Assembly: GCF_001434835.1 (NCBI RefSeq)
Contig: NZ_AZDV01000005.1
Coordinates: forward strand, 248,001-312,000
Reading direction: 5' to 3'
Length of the DNA stretch: 64,000 nt
Source of the DNA: Levilactobacillus acidifarinae DSM 19394 = JCM 15949
GTDB lineage: Bacteria; Bacillota; Bacilli; Lactobacillales; Lactobacillaceae
The translations under genes were made by a program, and so were the position numbers. Positions 33,863 through 42,062 of the stretch are shown here, piece after piece; positions within the stretch are counted from its first letter, which is position 1, and each line of letters starts with the position of its first letter. Below the pieces are notes generated by a model, which saw only the letters and a list, made by a program, of their open reading frames with translations, did not search any database and had not been told where the DNA came from.

Positions 33863-34705
33863 ATGACAAAAACATGGTTAATTACGGGAACTTCTACGGG
33901 CTTTGGTAAGTCCTTAGCCACTTTCTTGGCCCAAAAGGATGACGTGAACCTGGTCGCCACGGCGCGTCACACCGACCAACTGGGCTATTTGGACCAGTAC
34001 GATCACGGTCAAATTTTGAAGGCCACGCTGGACGTGACCAACCGCGACGAAATTGCCGCCGTGGTCAAAGCCACGACCGCTAAGTTTAACGGCATCGACG
34101 TGTTGATCAATAACGCCGGGTTAGGCTACTTCGGGACCTTCGAAGAAAGCGACCGGGACGCCGTGCGGTACATGTTTGACGTGAACGTCTGGGGCTTGAT
34201 CGACATGACCCGGGCGGTCTTACCGACCATGCGGGCGCAAAAGAGTGGGATTGTGGTCAACTTCTCATCCATCGCCGGGCTGGCGTCCTTCCCAACGCTG
34301 TCCTTCTACAATAGTAGTAAGTACGCGGTCGAAGGTGCGACCGAAGCCGCGGCACAAGAAGTGGCCGGTTTGGGTATCAAGTTCATGCTGATCGAACCCA
34401 GTGGCTTCCGGACCGACTGGGCAGGGCGTTCGTCACAAAAGACCATGCCGAAACTGGCCGACTATCAACAATTCGCTAGCCGGATTGAAGGCAGTGAAGA
34501 GGGCGCCCACCACGAGGCCGGCGATCCCGACAAGGCCGCGGCCATCATTTACGACCAAGTCACCAACCACGCGGCGGACTTACCGTTGCGCTTGCCTCTA
34601 GGTCAATGGTCAACGGACACGGCCATCGATAAGTACACCAAGAACTTGGCGAACTTTAAGGCCTTACACGACCTGTCGGTATCGGCGGACCAACCGGAAA
34701 AGTAA
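33863..34705 (+). CDS. Short-chain dehydrogenase/reductase (classical, elongated)
   Basis: 280 residues. TGTSTGFG (9-15 region), NNAG (83-86), Ser136, Tyr149 and Lys153 (YNSSK) give a complete SDR active site. The C-terminal extension and EPSGFRTDWAG (about 178-188) match oxidoreductases related to 17-beta-HSD-type SDRs. Cytoplasmic, NADP-dependent; substrate unknown. Monocistronic, with a MerR-type promoter like that of the AKR at 27527. Confidence 0.88.
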   Translation: MTKTWLITGTSTGFGKSLATFLAQKDDVNLVATARHTDQLGYLDQYDHGQILKATLDVTNRDEIAAVVKATTAKFNGIDVLINNAGLGYFGTFEESDRDAVRYMFDVNVWGLIDMTRAVLPTMRAQKSGIVVNFSSIAGLASFPTLSFYNSSKYAVEGATEAAAQEVAGLGIKFMLIEPSGFRTDWAGRSSQKTMPKLADYQQFASRIEGSEEGAHHEAGDPDKAAAIIYDQVTNHAADLPLRLPLGQWSTDTAIDKYTKNLANFKALHDLSVSADQPEK

Positions 34706-34727
34706 CGGTTAATTTCAATCGTGATTA

Positions 34728-34770
34728 AAATCCGTAATGGGACAGTGTTGCCCGGTTACGGATTTTTTTT
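34728..34770 (+). terminator. Terminator after the SDR gene
   Basis: AAATCCGTAA pairs with TTACGGATTT; the stem is extended by TGGG/CCCG, and eight Ts follow. Confidence 0.9.
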
Positions 34771-34882
34771 GAGCATTATGACGAAACAGGACGGTAAATC
34801 TCCGGTGAATGACCAGAAACTTACCGCCCAGAAAAAATAAAATTGTCCAATTATAAGGTTTCACTTCACATTGGGGTTTTGT

Positions 34883-35353
34883 TTATTTGTCGCGATAAAA
34901 GGTGCCGTAAGTGTGATAGGGCGTAAACGTGACGCTGGTCGAATGCAACAGAACCATTTTGCGGTTATGGTGCGAGAAGTCGGCGACCTGATATTCGGTG
35001 TAGCCATGGGCGTTCTTGCCGTACAGGTAAACGCCGTTATCCACTAACGGCGCGTAGTGGACGTGCTCGACGATACCGTTAGTCTGGTGACTCACGGTGA
35101 ATTTCTTTTGCCGGGTGTAGTCCAGGCGGTTGACCCGCGATTGTCCCGCAAACTTGGTGGTGTAGCGAACGCGCCAATAGTAGTGGCGCGCCGTGGGGTG
35201 GGCGTAACGGTGATAAACGGTGTGCCAGGTGCCCCGCAGCATCGTGGGCGTCCCGGCGTGGGTGGCCGCTTGGGCCGAGGTGGTGCCTAGTCCCAATAAA
35301 CCACCTACCGTGAGGACAATGAGCCCCAAACCAATCTTTTTAATGAATCTCAA
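34883..35353 (-). CDS. Small secreted protein of unknown function
   Basis: 156 residues. Start is TTG 35353, 9 nt after AAGGAGG; the longer frame to 35491 overlaps the murI gene and is rejected. Signal peptide ends Thr-Ser-Ala-Gln-Ala (about residue 29). The mature part is rich in Tyr, His and Thr and begins with PTMLRGTWHTVY, a pattern seen in small exported lactobacillus proteins of unknown role. Possibly cell-surface associated. Not related by eye to the other small exported protein at 49624 except in size and composition. Confidence 0.7.
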   Translation of the reverse strand: MRFIKKIGLGLIVLTVGGLLGLGTTSAQAATHAGTPTMLRGTWHTVYHRYAHPTARHYYWRVRYTTKFAGQSRVNRLDYTRQKKFTVSHQTNGIVEHVHYAPLVDNGVYLYGKNAHGYTEYQVADFSHHNRKMVLLHSTSVTFTPYHTYGTFYRDK

Positions 35354-35406
35354 AATAATCCGCCTCCTTAAGGCCTTCAGTATACCGCAGGGGCTCCGAA
35401 ACCACG

Positions 35407-35437
35407 TAAAAACGCCACCGCAACGGGTGACGTTTTT
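35407..35437. terminator. Terminator after murI
   Basis: AAAAACGCCACC-type arm pairs with GGGTGACGTTTTT (one bulge), T-rich on both strands. Confidence 0.75.
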
Positions 35438-35441
35438 GGTT

Positions 35442-36224
35442 TTATTTAGCAATGCCGTGTTCGTAAAGGTGTTGGTACAGGGCCAATTCATCCGGCGTAT
35501 CGCGACTACTGTAGAACTCGATTTGCCGGTGAGTGTTTTCTGGGCGCAACAACCCCTGTTGCTTGAGATGGGTGGCGAGGTTGTTCGCCAAGCCCTCGTA
35601 GCCGGTATAGATAGTCACGGGGTGGTCGTATTTGCGCCGAATCATGTCAGTGATGAATGGGTAGTGCGTGCAGCCCAAAACAATTGCGTCGATTGGATCG
35701 TCGAGGACCGGGGCCATCAACTGGTCGACCAGTGTCTGCGTCTGGGCGATGCCGGCGTACCCCTTTTCAATGTGGTCCGCTAACCCGGGACAAGGTAACG
35801 ACTCGATGTGGGTCCGCTCCTGGAACCGCGCCACCTGAGCGTTGTATTTGGGCAGGCCGATGGTCAGCGGTGTGGCCATCACTAAGATGTGCTGCTTACC
35901 GGCGTCAACCGCTTGTTTTAAAGCGGGTTCGATCCCCAAGATGGTCATCTCGGGGTTGGCTGCCATGAGGTCCCGTTTGGCCGCGCTGGTTGCCGTGTTG
36001 CAGGCAATCACGACAGCTTTGACTTGGTGCAGTTTAAGTTGCGCCATGACGTTGGTGGCTAGACGCCGAACCTCCGCAGAACTTTTTTCACCGTATGGGG
36101 CGTTGGCGGAATCCCCGTAAAACACAAAGTCTTCGTTTGGGAGCACTTTGGCGAGGGTGCGCAAGGTGCTGATGCCCCCGACGCCAGAATCGAACACGCC
36201 GATGGGTGCTTGTTGCTTTGACAT
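35442..36224 (-). CDS. murI: Glutamate racemase
   Basis: 260 residues. DSGVGG at 12-17 region, catalytic Cys75 (ACNTATS) and Cys185 (GCTHYP) are present, with GLPKYN and substrate-binding GYEG-type loops. Makes D-glutamate for peptidoglycan in the cytoplasm. ATG 36224 is preceded by TTAGGAGGCG. Its 5' leader holds an 11-bp inverted repeat (36260-36299). Confidence 0.94.
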   Translation of the reverse strand: MSKQQAPIGVFDSGVGGISTLRTLAKVLPNEDFVFYGDSANAPYGEKSSAEVRRLATNVMAQLKLHQVKAVVIACNTATSAAKRDLMAANPEMTILGIEPALKQAVDAGKQHILVMATPLTIGLPKYNAQVARFQERTHIESLPCPGLADHIEKGYAGIAQTQTLVDQLMAPVLDDPIDAIVLGCTHYPFITDMIRRKYDHPVTIYTGYEGLANNLATHLKQQGLLRPENTHRQIEFYSSRDTPDELALYQHLYEHGIAK

Positions 36225-36259
36225 ACGAAACGCCTCCTAAGCTTCCATTAAAGTCCCTT

Positions 36260-36299
36260 TTGGCGTTTTCTGCAAGACCTGAGTCCGCGAAAACGCCAA
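36260..36299. other. 11-bp perfect inverted repeat upstream of murI
   Basis: TTGGCGTTTTC (36260-36270) and GAAAACGCCAA (36289-36299), 18-nt loop, between the membrane-protein gene and murI. No U-run follows on the minus strand, so it is not a standard terminator. Confidence 0.45.
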
Positions 36300-36326
36300 G
36301 AAAAATCAACTGGAAGGCGGGAATCC

Positions 36327-36767
36327 TTAACGAGAACGGTGGGCGCGCCGCCACCAGATCACGCTGGTGAGGAGTGGCGCTAGGAGAATCAAGAGGATGC
36401 GCACTAACTGTCGGCTGACGAAGTTCAAGAGGTCGGCCAGCGGGTTATCGGCAAAGGGTAGTAGTGTAGCTTTGGTATGGGCGACGCGCCACAGGGAGCC
36501 CTGATCGGCGTTCACGATATCGGCACCGTGCAACTTGGTGACCAGTTGACGGGGCGTTTGGTTGGCGAGGTGGGTCGTGTATCGCTTCTCCAGAGGTGCC
36601 ACGACCGGGTAAAAGCCCAGAACGGCAATCAGAAAGTAGGTATCAAAGGACGTCCAGTCGAGATGAACGGCCAGCCCCACCGTGCGCGCCGTAAACAGCA
36701 GGATGAGACTTAGGGGAAAGAGACCCTTGAGGTAGATTTTGAATAGAGACGTTAACTTTGTGAGCAT
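36327..36767 (-). CDS. Hypothetical membrane protein (divergent pair, left)
   Basis: 146 residues, start ATG 36767 after AGGTGAT; the longer frame to 36860 is rejected. Two hydrophobic segments near the N-terminus (about 13-30 and 42-58), a polar middle with charged loop, and a C-terminal hydrophobic segment (about 115-135) ending WWRRAHRSR. Not recognised. Its arrangement (two helices, an acidic-to-basic loop, one helix with Leu-Leu-x-x-Leu-x-x-Pro) resembles that of the gene at 37106 transcribed the other way. Confidence 0.6.
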   Translation of the reverse strand: MLTKLTSLFKIYLKGLFPLSLILLFTARTVGLAVHLDWTSFDTYFLIAVLGFYPVVAPLEKRYTTHLANQTPRQLVTKLHGADIVNADQGSLWRVAHTKATLLPFADNPLADLLNFVSRQLVRILLILLAPLLTSVIWWRRAHRSR

Positions 36768-37105
36768 TCGAATCACCTGGTTAGATTGAATTAGATTTTC
36801 GTGGGGCAAGTGGAACCCGTGGATTGGCTCTATTATTGGGTGATTGGAGGGGAGCGTCAACGCTAAAGTTCCATTTAGTTGGGACTTGATAAGGTCAATT
36901 GTAGTTGGGCTGGTTGTACGCTAATGATGGTTCGTAAAACTGGCAAAGCGACCGCTGAACCGGTAATACCGGCTTAAGTCGGTAAACTGATTAGCGGCTA
37001 TTTTCGTAGATAATTACCTAACCACTCGCGGTGAATGACCCCCAGCTAGTCGTTGCGCTAGGTCGGCCTATACTAGGGCTAATTTTCGAGGCAGGTGAGG
37101 ACAAG
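36768..37105. other. Divergent intergenic region of the membrane-protein pair
   Basis: 338 nt, no gene. Leftward promoter TTGACG (36860-36855), 17-nt spacer, AATAAT (36837-36832). A rightward -10-like TATACT is at 37069-37074. A small repeat CCGGT-AAT-ACCGG lies at 36960-36972. Confidence 0.5.
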
Positions 37106-37570
37106 TTGAAACGGTTGAAGAAGTTTCTGAAGACGCCGGTGGGGGTCAGTCCCGACTTTCACCGACTTACCAATTATCTCGTGGTCTACTGCTTAGGACT
37201 GCCCGGTTATCTGGTGCTGATTGTCCTTAATTGCCGGTTCATCCGGGGCACGTTCATCTTCAACTGGGATTGGGCGTCGTGGTACGTCACGGGCTGCTAC
37301 CTGCTGTTACCGGTGGCACGAATTTTTGGCGCGGTTTTGAGCCGGTCCAGGCGTTTCTCGGCCGCTGTGCAACGCCGTGGTCCCGCTGATCAGCCCGATA
37401 CCGTGGCGCGGACGTCGACTCTTCTGCGACAACTGCCACTTAACTTACGGTTGCTCGGACCCGGCGATGTGCCGCTGATTCGGCTGGTCCTGCTCGTTTT
37501 AGGGTTGATTTTTACGCCGTTCGTTTTGCTGGGGATGCTCCTACTTTATGGTTGGCGCAAGCGATTGTAG
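37106..37570 (+). CDS. Hypothetical membrane protein (divergent pair, right)
   Basis: 154 residues, start TTG 37106, 5 nt after GGTGAGG; the earlier GTG 37031 lacks a site. N-terminal basic segment, two hydrophobic segments (about 25-45 and 58-75), a long basic loop, and a C-terminal hydrophobic segment (about 128-148). FNWDWASWYVTGCYLLLPVAR here and the corresponding DWTSFDTYFLIAVLGFYPVVA region in the left gene have a similar look, which suggests distant paralogy. Function unknown. Confidence 0.6.
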   Translation: MKRLKKFLKTPVGVSPDFHRLTNYLVVYCLGLPGYLVLIVLNCRFIRGTFIFNWDWASWYVTGCYLLLPVARIFGAVLSRSRRFSAAVQRRGPADQPDTVARTSTLLRQLPLNLRLLGPGDVPLIRLVLLVLGLIFTPFVLLGMLLLYGWRKRL

Positions 37571-37576
37571 CGGTCA

Positions 37577-37616
37577 TAAAACGCCGCCATCATCCAGTCA
37601 GGGTGACGGCGGCGTT
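37577..37616. terminator. Convergent terminator between the membrane protein and brnQ genes
   Basis: AAACGCCGCC pairs with GGCGGCGTTT over a 20-nt loop that itself contains an ATC...GGT-type short stem. Confidence 0.75.
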
Positions 37617-37628
37617 TCGGATTGGCGC

Positions 37629-39002
37629 TTATTTTTTAGATAAATCGGCCGCGGGTGTCCGGCGTTTCAGAAGCACGGTCAGGGCCCAACTCCCACCCAG
37701 GCCGACCAGGACGAACGGGAAGAAATCTAAACCGACGTTAAACAATGGAATCGTGTTACCCGCCCAGGCATCAATGGTTTTAAAGAACCCGAGGTTGGCG
37801 AAGAACGGCGGTAAGTTGTGGATGGCGTCCAGGATGGCTGGAATCAAGGTGAAGGCCACCGTGGTTTTGTAGATGATCGGATTTTGGCCAATCAGGGGAT
37901 GCAGCACGCCCAAGAAGATCAGCGCCATGGCAAACGGGTAGATGAAACTTAATAGCGGCGTGGAGTAGAGGATGATCTGCGTCAGGCCAAAGTTGGCGAT
38001 GATGAAGGCCCCCAGACAGCTAACGGTCAAGAAGAAGTGGTAGCCCAGCTTGGGGAACCGTTCGCCCCAGTCCTGCGACAGGGCGGCCATCATGCCGATA
38101 CATGAGGTAATGCAGGCCAGGAAGGTAACGGCGCCCAGGATGGCGGTGCCGGCCAGGCCGGTGTAGTGGGTCATGATTTGGGTAAAGGCGGTGCCGCCTT
38201 CGGACGAGAGGTGCAGGTAGTTTAAGCTGGAAGCGCCCAGGGCAATCAGGAAGATGTAGATGATGGCCTCGAGGCTCATGCTGATGGCACCGACTTTCGC
38301 CACGGCCCGGGAACGTTGCCGACTATCGGTGAGACCAAATAATTTAAGCGCAGCGATGATGGTGACCCCAAAGCCCAGACCGGCCAGGGCGTCCATGGTG
38401 TTGTAACCCTGCAAGAACCCGTTGATTAGGTTGCTGCCGGCGCCGGTCGAGGTGGGGAAGAGACTGATGTGGCGCAGGTCACCCTTGATGACGAAGGCCA
38501 TGAAGAAGATGAAGGCCAGTAAAGTGAGCAGAATTGGGTTTAGGAACTTGCCCACGTAATCGGCGATTTTATTTTGGTTGTAGGCCATCAGGTAGGCGAT
38601 GCCGAAGAACAACGCGGAGAAAATCAAGAGACCGAGATGGTCGTAGCGTTGCGGCAAGAAGGGCTGAATCCCGATGGCAAAGGTCGTGGTCGCGGTCCGG
38701 GGGGAAGCGACTAAGATCCCCAGCGTCAGATGAATCAGAATCAAGAAGAAGAGCGCGAACTTTTTACCGGCGGGCGCGGCCAGGTCGTAGGCACTGTTGC
38801 TGCGCGTCAGGCTGATGGCCAGAATGGACAAGAGGGGCAACAGAATGGCCGTCAGCAGAAAGCCGATGGTGGCGGGTCCCCAGTTGCCGGCGCTGAGTTG
38901 ACCCAGGTGGATCGGGAAAATCAGGTTGCCGGCCCCGAAGAACAGACCGAAGAGTAGGGACCCTAAAATTAAGTATTGCCGCTTGGTTAATGATTTATTC
39001 AT
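37629..39002 (-). CDS. brnQ: Branched-chain amino acid carrier BrnQ (LIVCS family)
   Basis: 457 residues, about 12 transmembrane segments. The N-terminal LLFGLFFGAGNLIFPIHLG stretch (about 16-34) is the LIVCS signature. Imports Leu, Ile and Val with Na+ or H+ across the membrane. Start ATG 39002 follows AGGAGGT. Controlled by a T-box leader immediately upstream whose specifier reads GUA (valine), which fits the transported substrates. Confidence 0.92.
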   Translation of the reverse strand: MNKSLTKRQYLILGSLLFGLFFGAGNLIFPIHLGQLSAGNWGPATIGFLLTAILLPLLSILAISLTRSNSAYDLAAPAGKKFALFFLILIHLTLGILVASPRTATTTFAIGIQPFLPQRYDHLGLLIFSALFFGIAYLMAYNQNKIADYVGKFLNPILLTLLAFIFFMAFVIKGDLRHISLFPTSTGAGSNLINGFLQGYNTMDALAGLGFGVTIIAALKLFGLTDSRQRSRAVAKVGAISMSLEAIIYIFLIALGASSLNYLHLSSEGGTAFTQIMTHYTGLAGTAILGAVTFLACITSCIGMMAALSQDWGERFPKLGYHFFLTVSCLGAFIIANFGLTQIILYSTPLLSFIYPFAMALIFLGVLHPLIGQNPIIYKTTVAFTLIPAILDAIHNLPPFFANLGFFKTIDAWAGNTIPLFNVGLDFFPFVLVGLGGSWALTVLLKRRTPAADLSKK

Positions 39003-39031
39003 AAAAATGACCTCCTGTGTAGGTGTGGTGG

Positions 39032-39371
39032 GACGAAAAAAACGCCCTTAGCAAGAATTGCTAAGGACGTGACTGAACGTGAACCACCTTAATTTCTGAC
39101 CACCTCACGATGATCAGCTCGACAAGTACCACCACCGCCTGCGCAGACCGGTGATGAGACTTCATTGCTGTAATGGGCGCATTCCCAGTGACCACTTCGG
39201 CTGTGCCGTCGCGGTCACGACTTGTAGATTACTTTCGTTCGGTGCGGGGCTGACCTCGTTGCACTAACCCGGGGCTCCCTGAGCAGCTGCGCACCGACTA
39301 CTCTTCTACGCGTTGTCGTTAAAAATATTTAACTATGCTGTTTATCATAGTCGGATTTCACGAGAAGTCAA
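39032..39371 (-). promoter_or_regulatory. T-box leader of brnQ, apparent valine specifier
   Basis: Promoter TTGACT (39371-39366), 16 nt, TATGAT (39349-39344). Stem I follows; by alignment with the known glyQS leader layout (lower helix GUAGA/UCUAC, loop GAACGAAA-codon-A) the specifier is GUA at 39232-39230. The T-box sequence AAGGTGGTTCACG (39090-39078) departs from the usual GGTGGTACCGCG but keeps the UGGU bulge. Terminator CCTTAGC/GCTAAGG with seven U ends near 39034. This fills most of the 605-nt gap before dsdA. Confidence 0.85.
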
Positions 39372-39568
39372 TAGTGAATATGAGAAAACTCTAATTATAT
39401 TTAAGCTGATTTTAACGCTTGTTAACTAATTATTTCTGGTTAAATGCTGATATGTCAAAGATTATTCTAGTTAAATTAAATGATACTAAAACGGGTAATT
39501 TAGTTATCTGTTAATTTGATGAGAAAAATAAAGCGGGCCAGTTAATTAATCAATTATTGATAAAATAA

Positions 39569-39581
39569 TATCATCATGATA
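39569..39581. promoter_or_regulatory. TATCAT-C-ATGATA repeat before dsdA
   Basis: A perfect 6-bp inverted repeat 12 nt ahead of the dsdA ribosome site, embedded in an AT-rich stretch with flanking AATAATA and TATTATT; possible operator. Confidence 0.35.
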
Positions 39582-39607
39582 AAATATTATTGAAAGGATG
39601 GTGCCAT

Positions 39608-40897
39608 ATGTTAAAGAATGATCGCTTCATCGATTCACTTAAAGACTATGACGAAGTTTGCTGGCGCAACCCGGATTATCTGCCCAATCCGCAGACGCCC
39701 TTTGACTTGTCCGATATTCAGGATGCCGCTGACCGGTTAGAACGTTTTGCACCCTACATAATGAAAGCGTTTCCGGAAACGACTAAATCACACGGAATCA
39801 TTGAATCCGAACTGAAGGCCATTCCGCAAATGCTGAGTGCTTTGCAGCAGAAAGAATCCCTGGACACTGCCGCTAAGCTTTATCTGAAATGCGATAACGC
39901 ACTCCCCATCTCCGGATCGATCAAGGCCCGGGGCGGGATTTATGAAGTTTTGAAATTCGCCGAAACGGTGGCCCTCGAATCCGGTAAGTTAAGCTTAACC
40001 GATGATTACAGTCGCTTAGCCGATCCGGAATTTATTCAGCTGTTCTCGCAGTATAGCGTGGCGGTGGGGTCGACCGGGAACCTGGGCTTAAGCATTGGGA
40101 TCATTGGGGCCAAACTGGGCTTCCATACCACCGTGCATATGTCGCACGATGCTAAACAATGGAAGAAGGATCTCCTGCGAAAACGCGGAGTTACCGTGGT
40201 GGAATACGCGGGCGACTTTAGTAAGGCCGTCGCCAAGGGCCGGCAAGACGCCGAGAGTGACCCGATGTGTCATTTCGTGGACGACGAAGGGTCCACGGAT
40301 CTCTTCTTTGGTTATTCGGTGGCGGCATTGCGCTTAGCTAAGCAGTTCGACCAACAAGGCATTCACATCTCAAAGGATAATCCGTTGTTCGTTTACCTGC
40401 CGTGTGGCGTTGGTGGAAGTCCCGGTGGGGTGGCATTCGGTCTGCACACGGTCTTCAAAGAAAACGTCAAGGTGATCTTTGTGGAACCGACTCATGCGCC
40501 GGCGATGTTGCTGGGGATGTACACCCACTTAAACGACCAGATTGCGGTCAACGACATTGAAATCGACGGGAAAACGGCGGCGGATGGGTTAGCCGTCGGG
40601 AAGCCTTCTCGGTTAGTCGGAAAGATCATGAAGAACATTTTGTACGCCGAAACCACGGTCGACGACGACCGGCTTTACGAGTACCTGACGATGTTAGCGG
40701 ACAGTGAAGGCGTCTATCTCGAACCGTCGTCGACGGCTGGATTTGCGGCCTTTGTCGACGTTAACCGGAAGCTAGGGGATCAGGAACCGAGCCTCAAGCA
40801 CGGCGTCCACATTGTGTGGGGAACCGGCGGCAACATGGTACCACCAGAAGAAATGCAATCCTATTACCAAAAGGGGCAAAGTCTCCTACAACGCTAA
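39608..40897 (+). CDS. dsdA: D-serine ammonia-lyase
   Basis: 429 residues, PLP enzyme of the serine/threonine dehydratase fold. The PLP lysine is Lys106 in GSIKARGG, and the glycine loop VGSTGNLGLSIG (about 149-160) follows. Length and C-terminal GTGGNMVP motif match DsdA rather than biosynthetic threonine deaminase. Converts D-serine to pyruvate and ammonia in the cytoplasm. ATG 39608 lies 7 nt after AAAGGATGG. Upstream is an AT-rich region with a small inverted repeat at 39569-39581. Confidence 0.92.
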   Translation: MLKNDRFIDSLKDYDEVCWRNPDYLPNPQTPFDLSDIQDAADRLERFAPYIMKAFPETTKSHGIIESELKAIPQMLSALQQKESLDTAAKLYLKCDNALPISGSIKARGGIYEVLKFAETVALESGKLSLTDDYSRLADPEFIQLFSQYSVAVGSTGNLGLSIGIIGAKLGFHTTVHMSHDAKQWKKDLLRKRGVTVVEYAGDFSKAVAKGRQDAESDPMCHFVDDEGSTDLFFGYSVAALRLAKQFDQQGIHISKDNPLFVYLPCGVGGSPGGVAFGLHTVFKENVKVIFVEPTHAPAMLLGMYTHLNDQIAVNDIEIDGKTAADGLAVGKPSRLVGKIMKNILYAETTVDDDRLYEYLTMLADSEGVYLEPSSTAGFAAFVDVNRKLGDQEPSLKHGVHIVWGTGGNMVPPEEMQSYYQKGQSLLQR

Positions 40898-40900
40898 TTA

Positions 40901-40935
40901 AAAATGCGATCTGCCAGCCGGCGGATCGCATTTTG
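40901..40935. terminator. Terminator between dsdA and the hydroxyacyl-CoA dehydrogenase gene
   Basis: AAAATGCGATC pairs with GATCGCATTTT; A-run left, T-run right. Confidence 0.85.
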
Positions 40936-40974
40936 CGTGGTTTAATCATAAATCGGTTAGCGGATTACGAACAG

Positions 40975-41922
40975 TTAGTGATGTTCCTGATCTGTTTTAA
41001 GCAGGTTAAGTAAATCCCGGTCACGTTGGGCCACGACCTGCTTGCCAGCATCACCAGTCCAATTATAGAATCCCTGGCCGGTCTTCAACCCTAATTGATT
41101 GGCGGCCACCTTCTTGGTGAGGGCGGGGTCGGTTCCCGTATCGTTGGCCAAGTCGGCGTACAAGTAGGCACTAATGTTTTTGAAAATATCTAAGCCTCCG
41201 AGATCGGCACTGGCCACGGGTCCGACCAGGCTCCATCGTCGTCCGAGACTGTATTTGATGATGTCGTCGACGGCCTCAGGCGTGGCAATGCCGTCGTCAA
41301 TGATGTGTAGGGCTTCGCGCAAGACGGCCAGCTGAATCCGGTTACCCACGAATCCCAGCGATTCTTTTTGCAGCGGGACCGCGTGTTTACCGATATGGTT
41401 CATCAAGGCCACGGTGGTATCAACGGTGGCCTTACTAGTGTGTTCTCCGGGGACCACTTCAACCAGCGGCATCAGTTGGGCGGGGTTCCAGAAGTGGGCC
41501 ACGACAAAGCGTTCGGGGTGGGTCAATGTTTCTTGAATGGCGGTGGGGCTGAGACCCGAGGTATTGGTGGCACACAGGACTTCTGGACCCACAAACTGTT
41601 CAACGGTTTGCCAAACCTGTTGTTTGACGGTCAGATCTTCGACGACCGATTCGATCACAAAATCGGCCGACGTCAGGGCCGTGGCGTTGTCGGTGGTCGG
41701 CTGGATGCGCGCTAGGATGACGGCCGGGTCTTCGGTCAATAAATCGGTTTCCTGAAACGTGGTTAGGTCGTGCTGAATGGCGGCCATCCCCCGTTGCAGA
41801 GCGGTTGAGTCGGTATCTAACAGGTAAACGGGATAACCATGTAAAGCAAATTGCAGGGCGGTGGCGTGACCCATGGTGCCGGCACCCAGGTTGGCAATGG
41901 TGTGAATCGAACTAAGGGACAT
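40975..41922 (-). CDS. 3-hydroxyacyl-CoA dehydrogenase family protein
   Basis: 315 residues. N-terminal Rossmann domain with GAGTMGHA (13-20) and the acidic residue in LLDTDS; C-terminal domain with the family region NRIQLAVLREALHIIDDG. Resembles the short 3-hydroxybutyryl-CoA dehydrogenase or lambda-crystallin/gulonate dehydrogenase type. Lactobacilli usually lack beta-oxidation and no partner genes are adjacent, so the substrate may be a free hydroxy acid (inference). AAGGAAG ribosome site. Confidence 0.82.
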   Translation of the reverse strand: MSLSSIHTIANLGAGTMGHATALQFALHGYPVYLLDTDSTALQRGMAAIQHDLTTFQETDLLTEDPAVILARIQPTTDNATALTSADFVIESVVEDLTVKQQVWQTVEQFVGPEVLCATNTSGLSPTAIQETLTHPERFVVAHFWNPAQLMPLVEVVPGEHTSKATVDTTVALMNHIGKHAVPLQKESLGFVGNRIQLAVLREALHIIDDGIATPEAVDDIIKYSLGRRWSLVGPVASADLGGLDIFKNISAYLYADLANDTGTDPALTKKVAANQLGLKTGQGFYNWTGDAGKQVVAQRDRDLLNLLKTDQEHH

Positions 41923-42013
41923 GACGTAACTTCCTTTCTGTGACCAGGGGAATCAACGCGTGACGCACTTAATTATTGCCATTATAGCACGTCACTAAAT
42001 GGTCCCAGGCCAG

Positions 42014-42050
42014 AGAAAAAGGCCCCGATTTCTAAGTAGAAATCGAAGCC
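42014..42050 (-). terminator. Terminator of the secreted-protein gene
   Basis: Stem GATTTCT/AGAAATC extended by AGGC/GCCT, with a U run (TTTTTC) on the minus strand. Confidence 0.75.
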
Positions 42051-42062
42051 TGAATGAAAAGG

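Noticed and set aside
39090-39310. GC-rich complex sequence upstream of dsdA as part of the dsdA leader
   Set aside because: The structure, terminator and T-box are oriented toward brnQ on the minus strand; dsdA has its own AT-rich upstream region.
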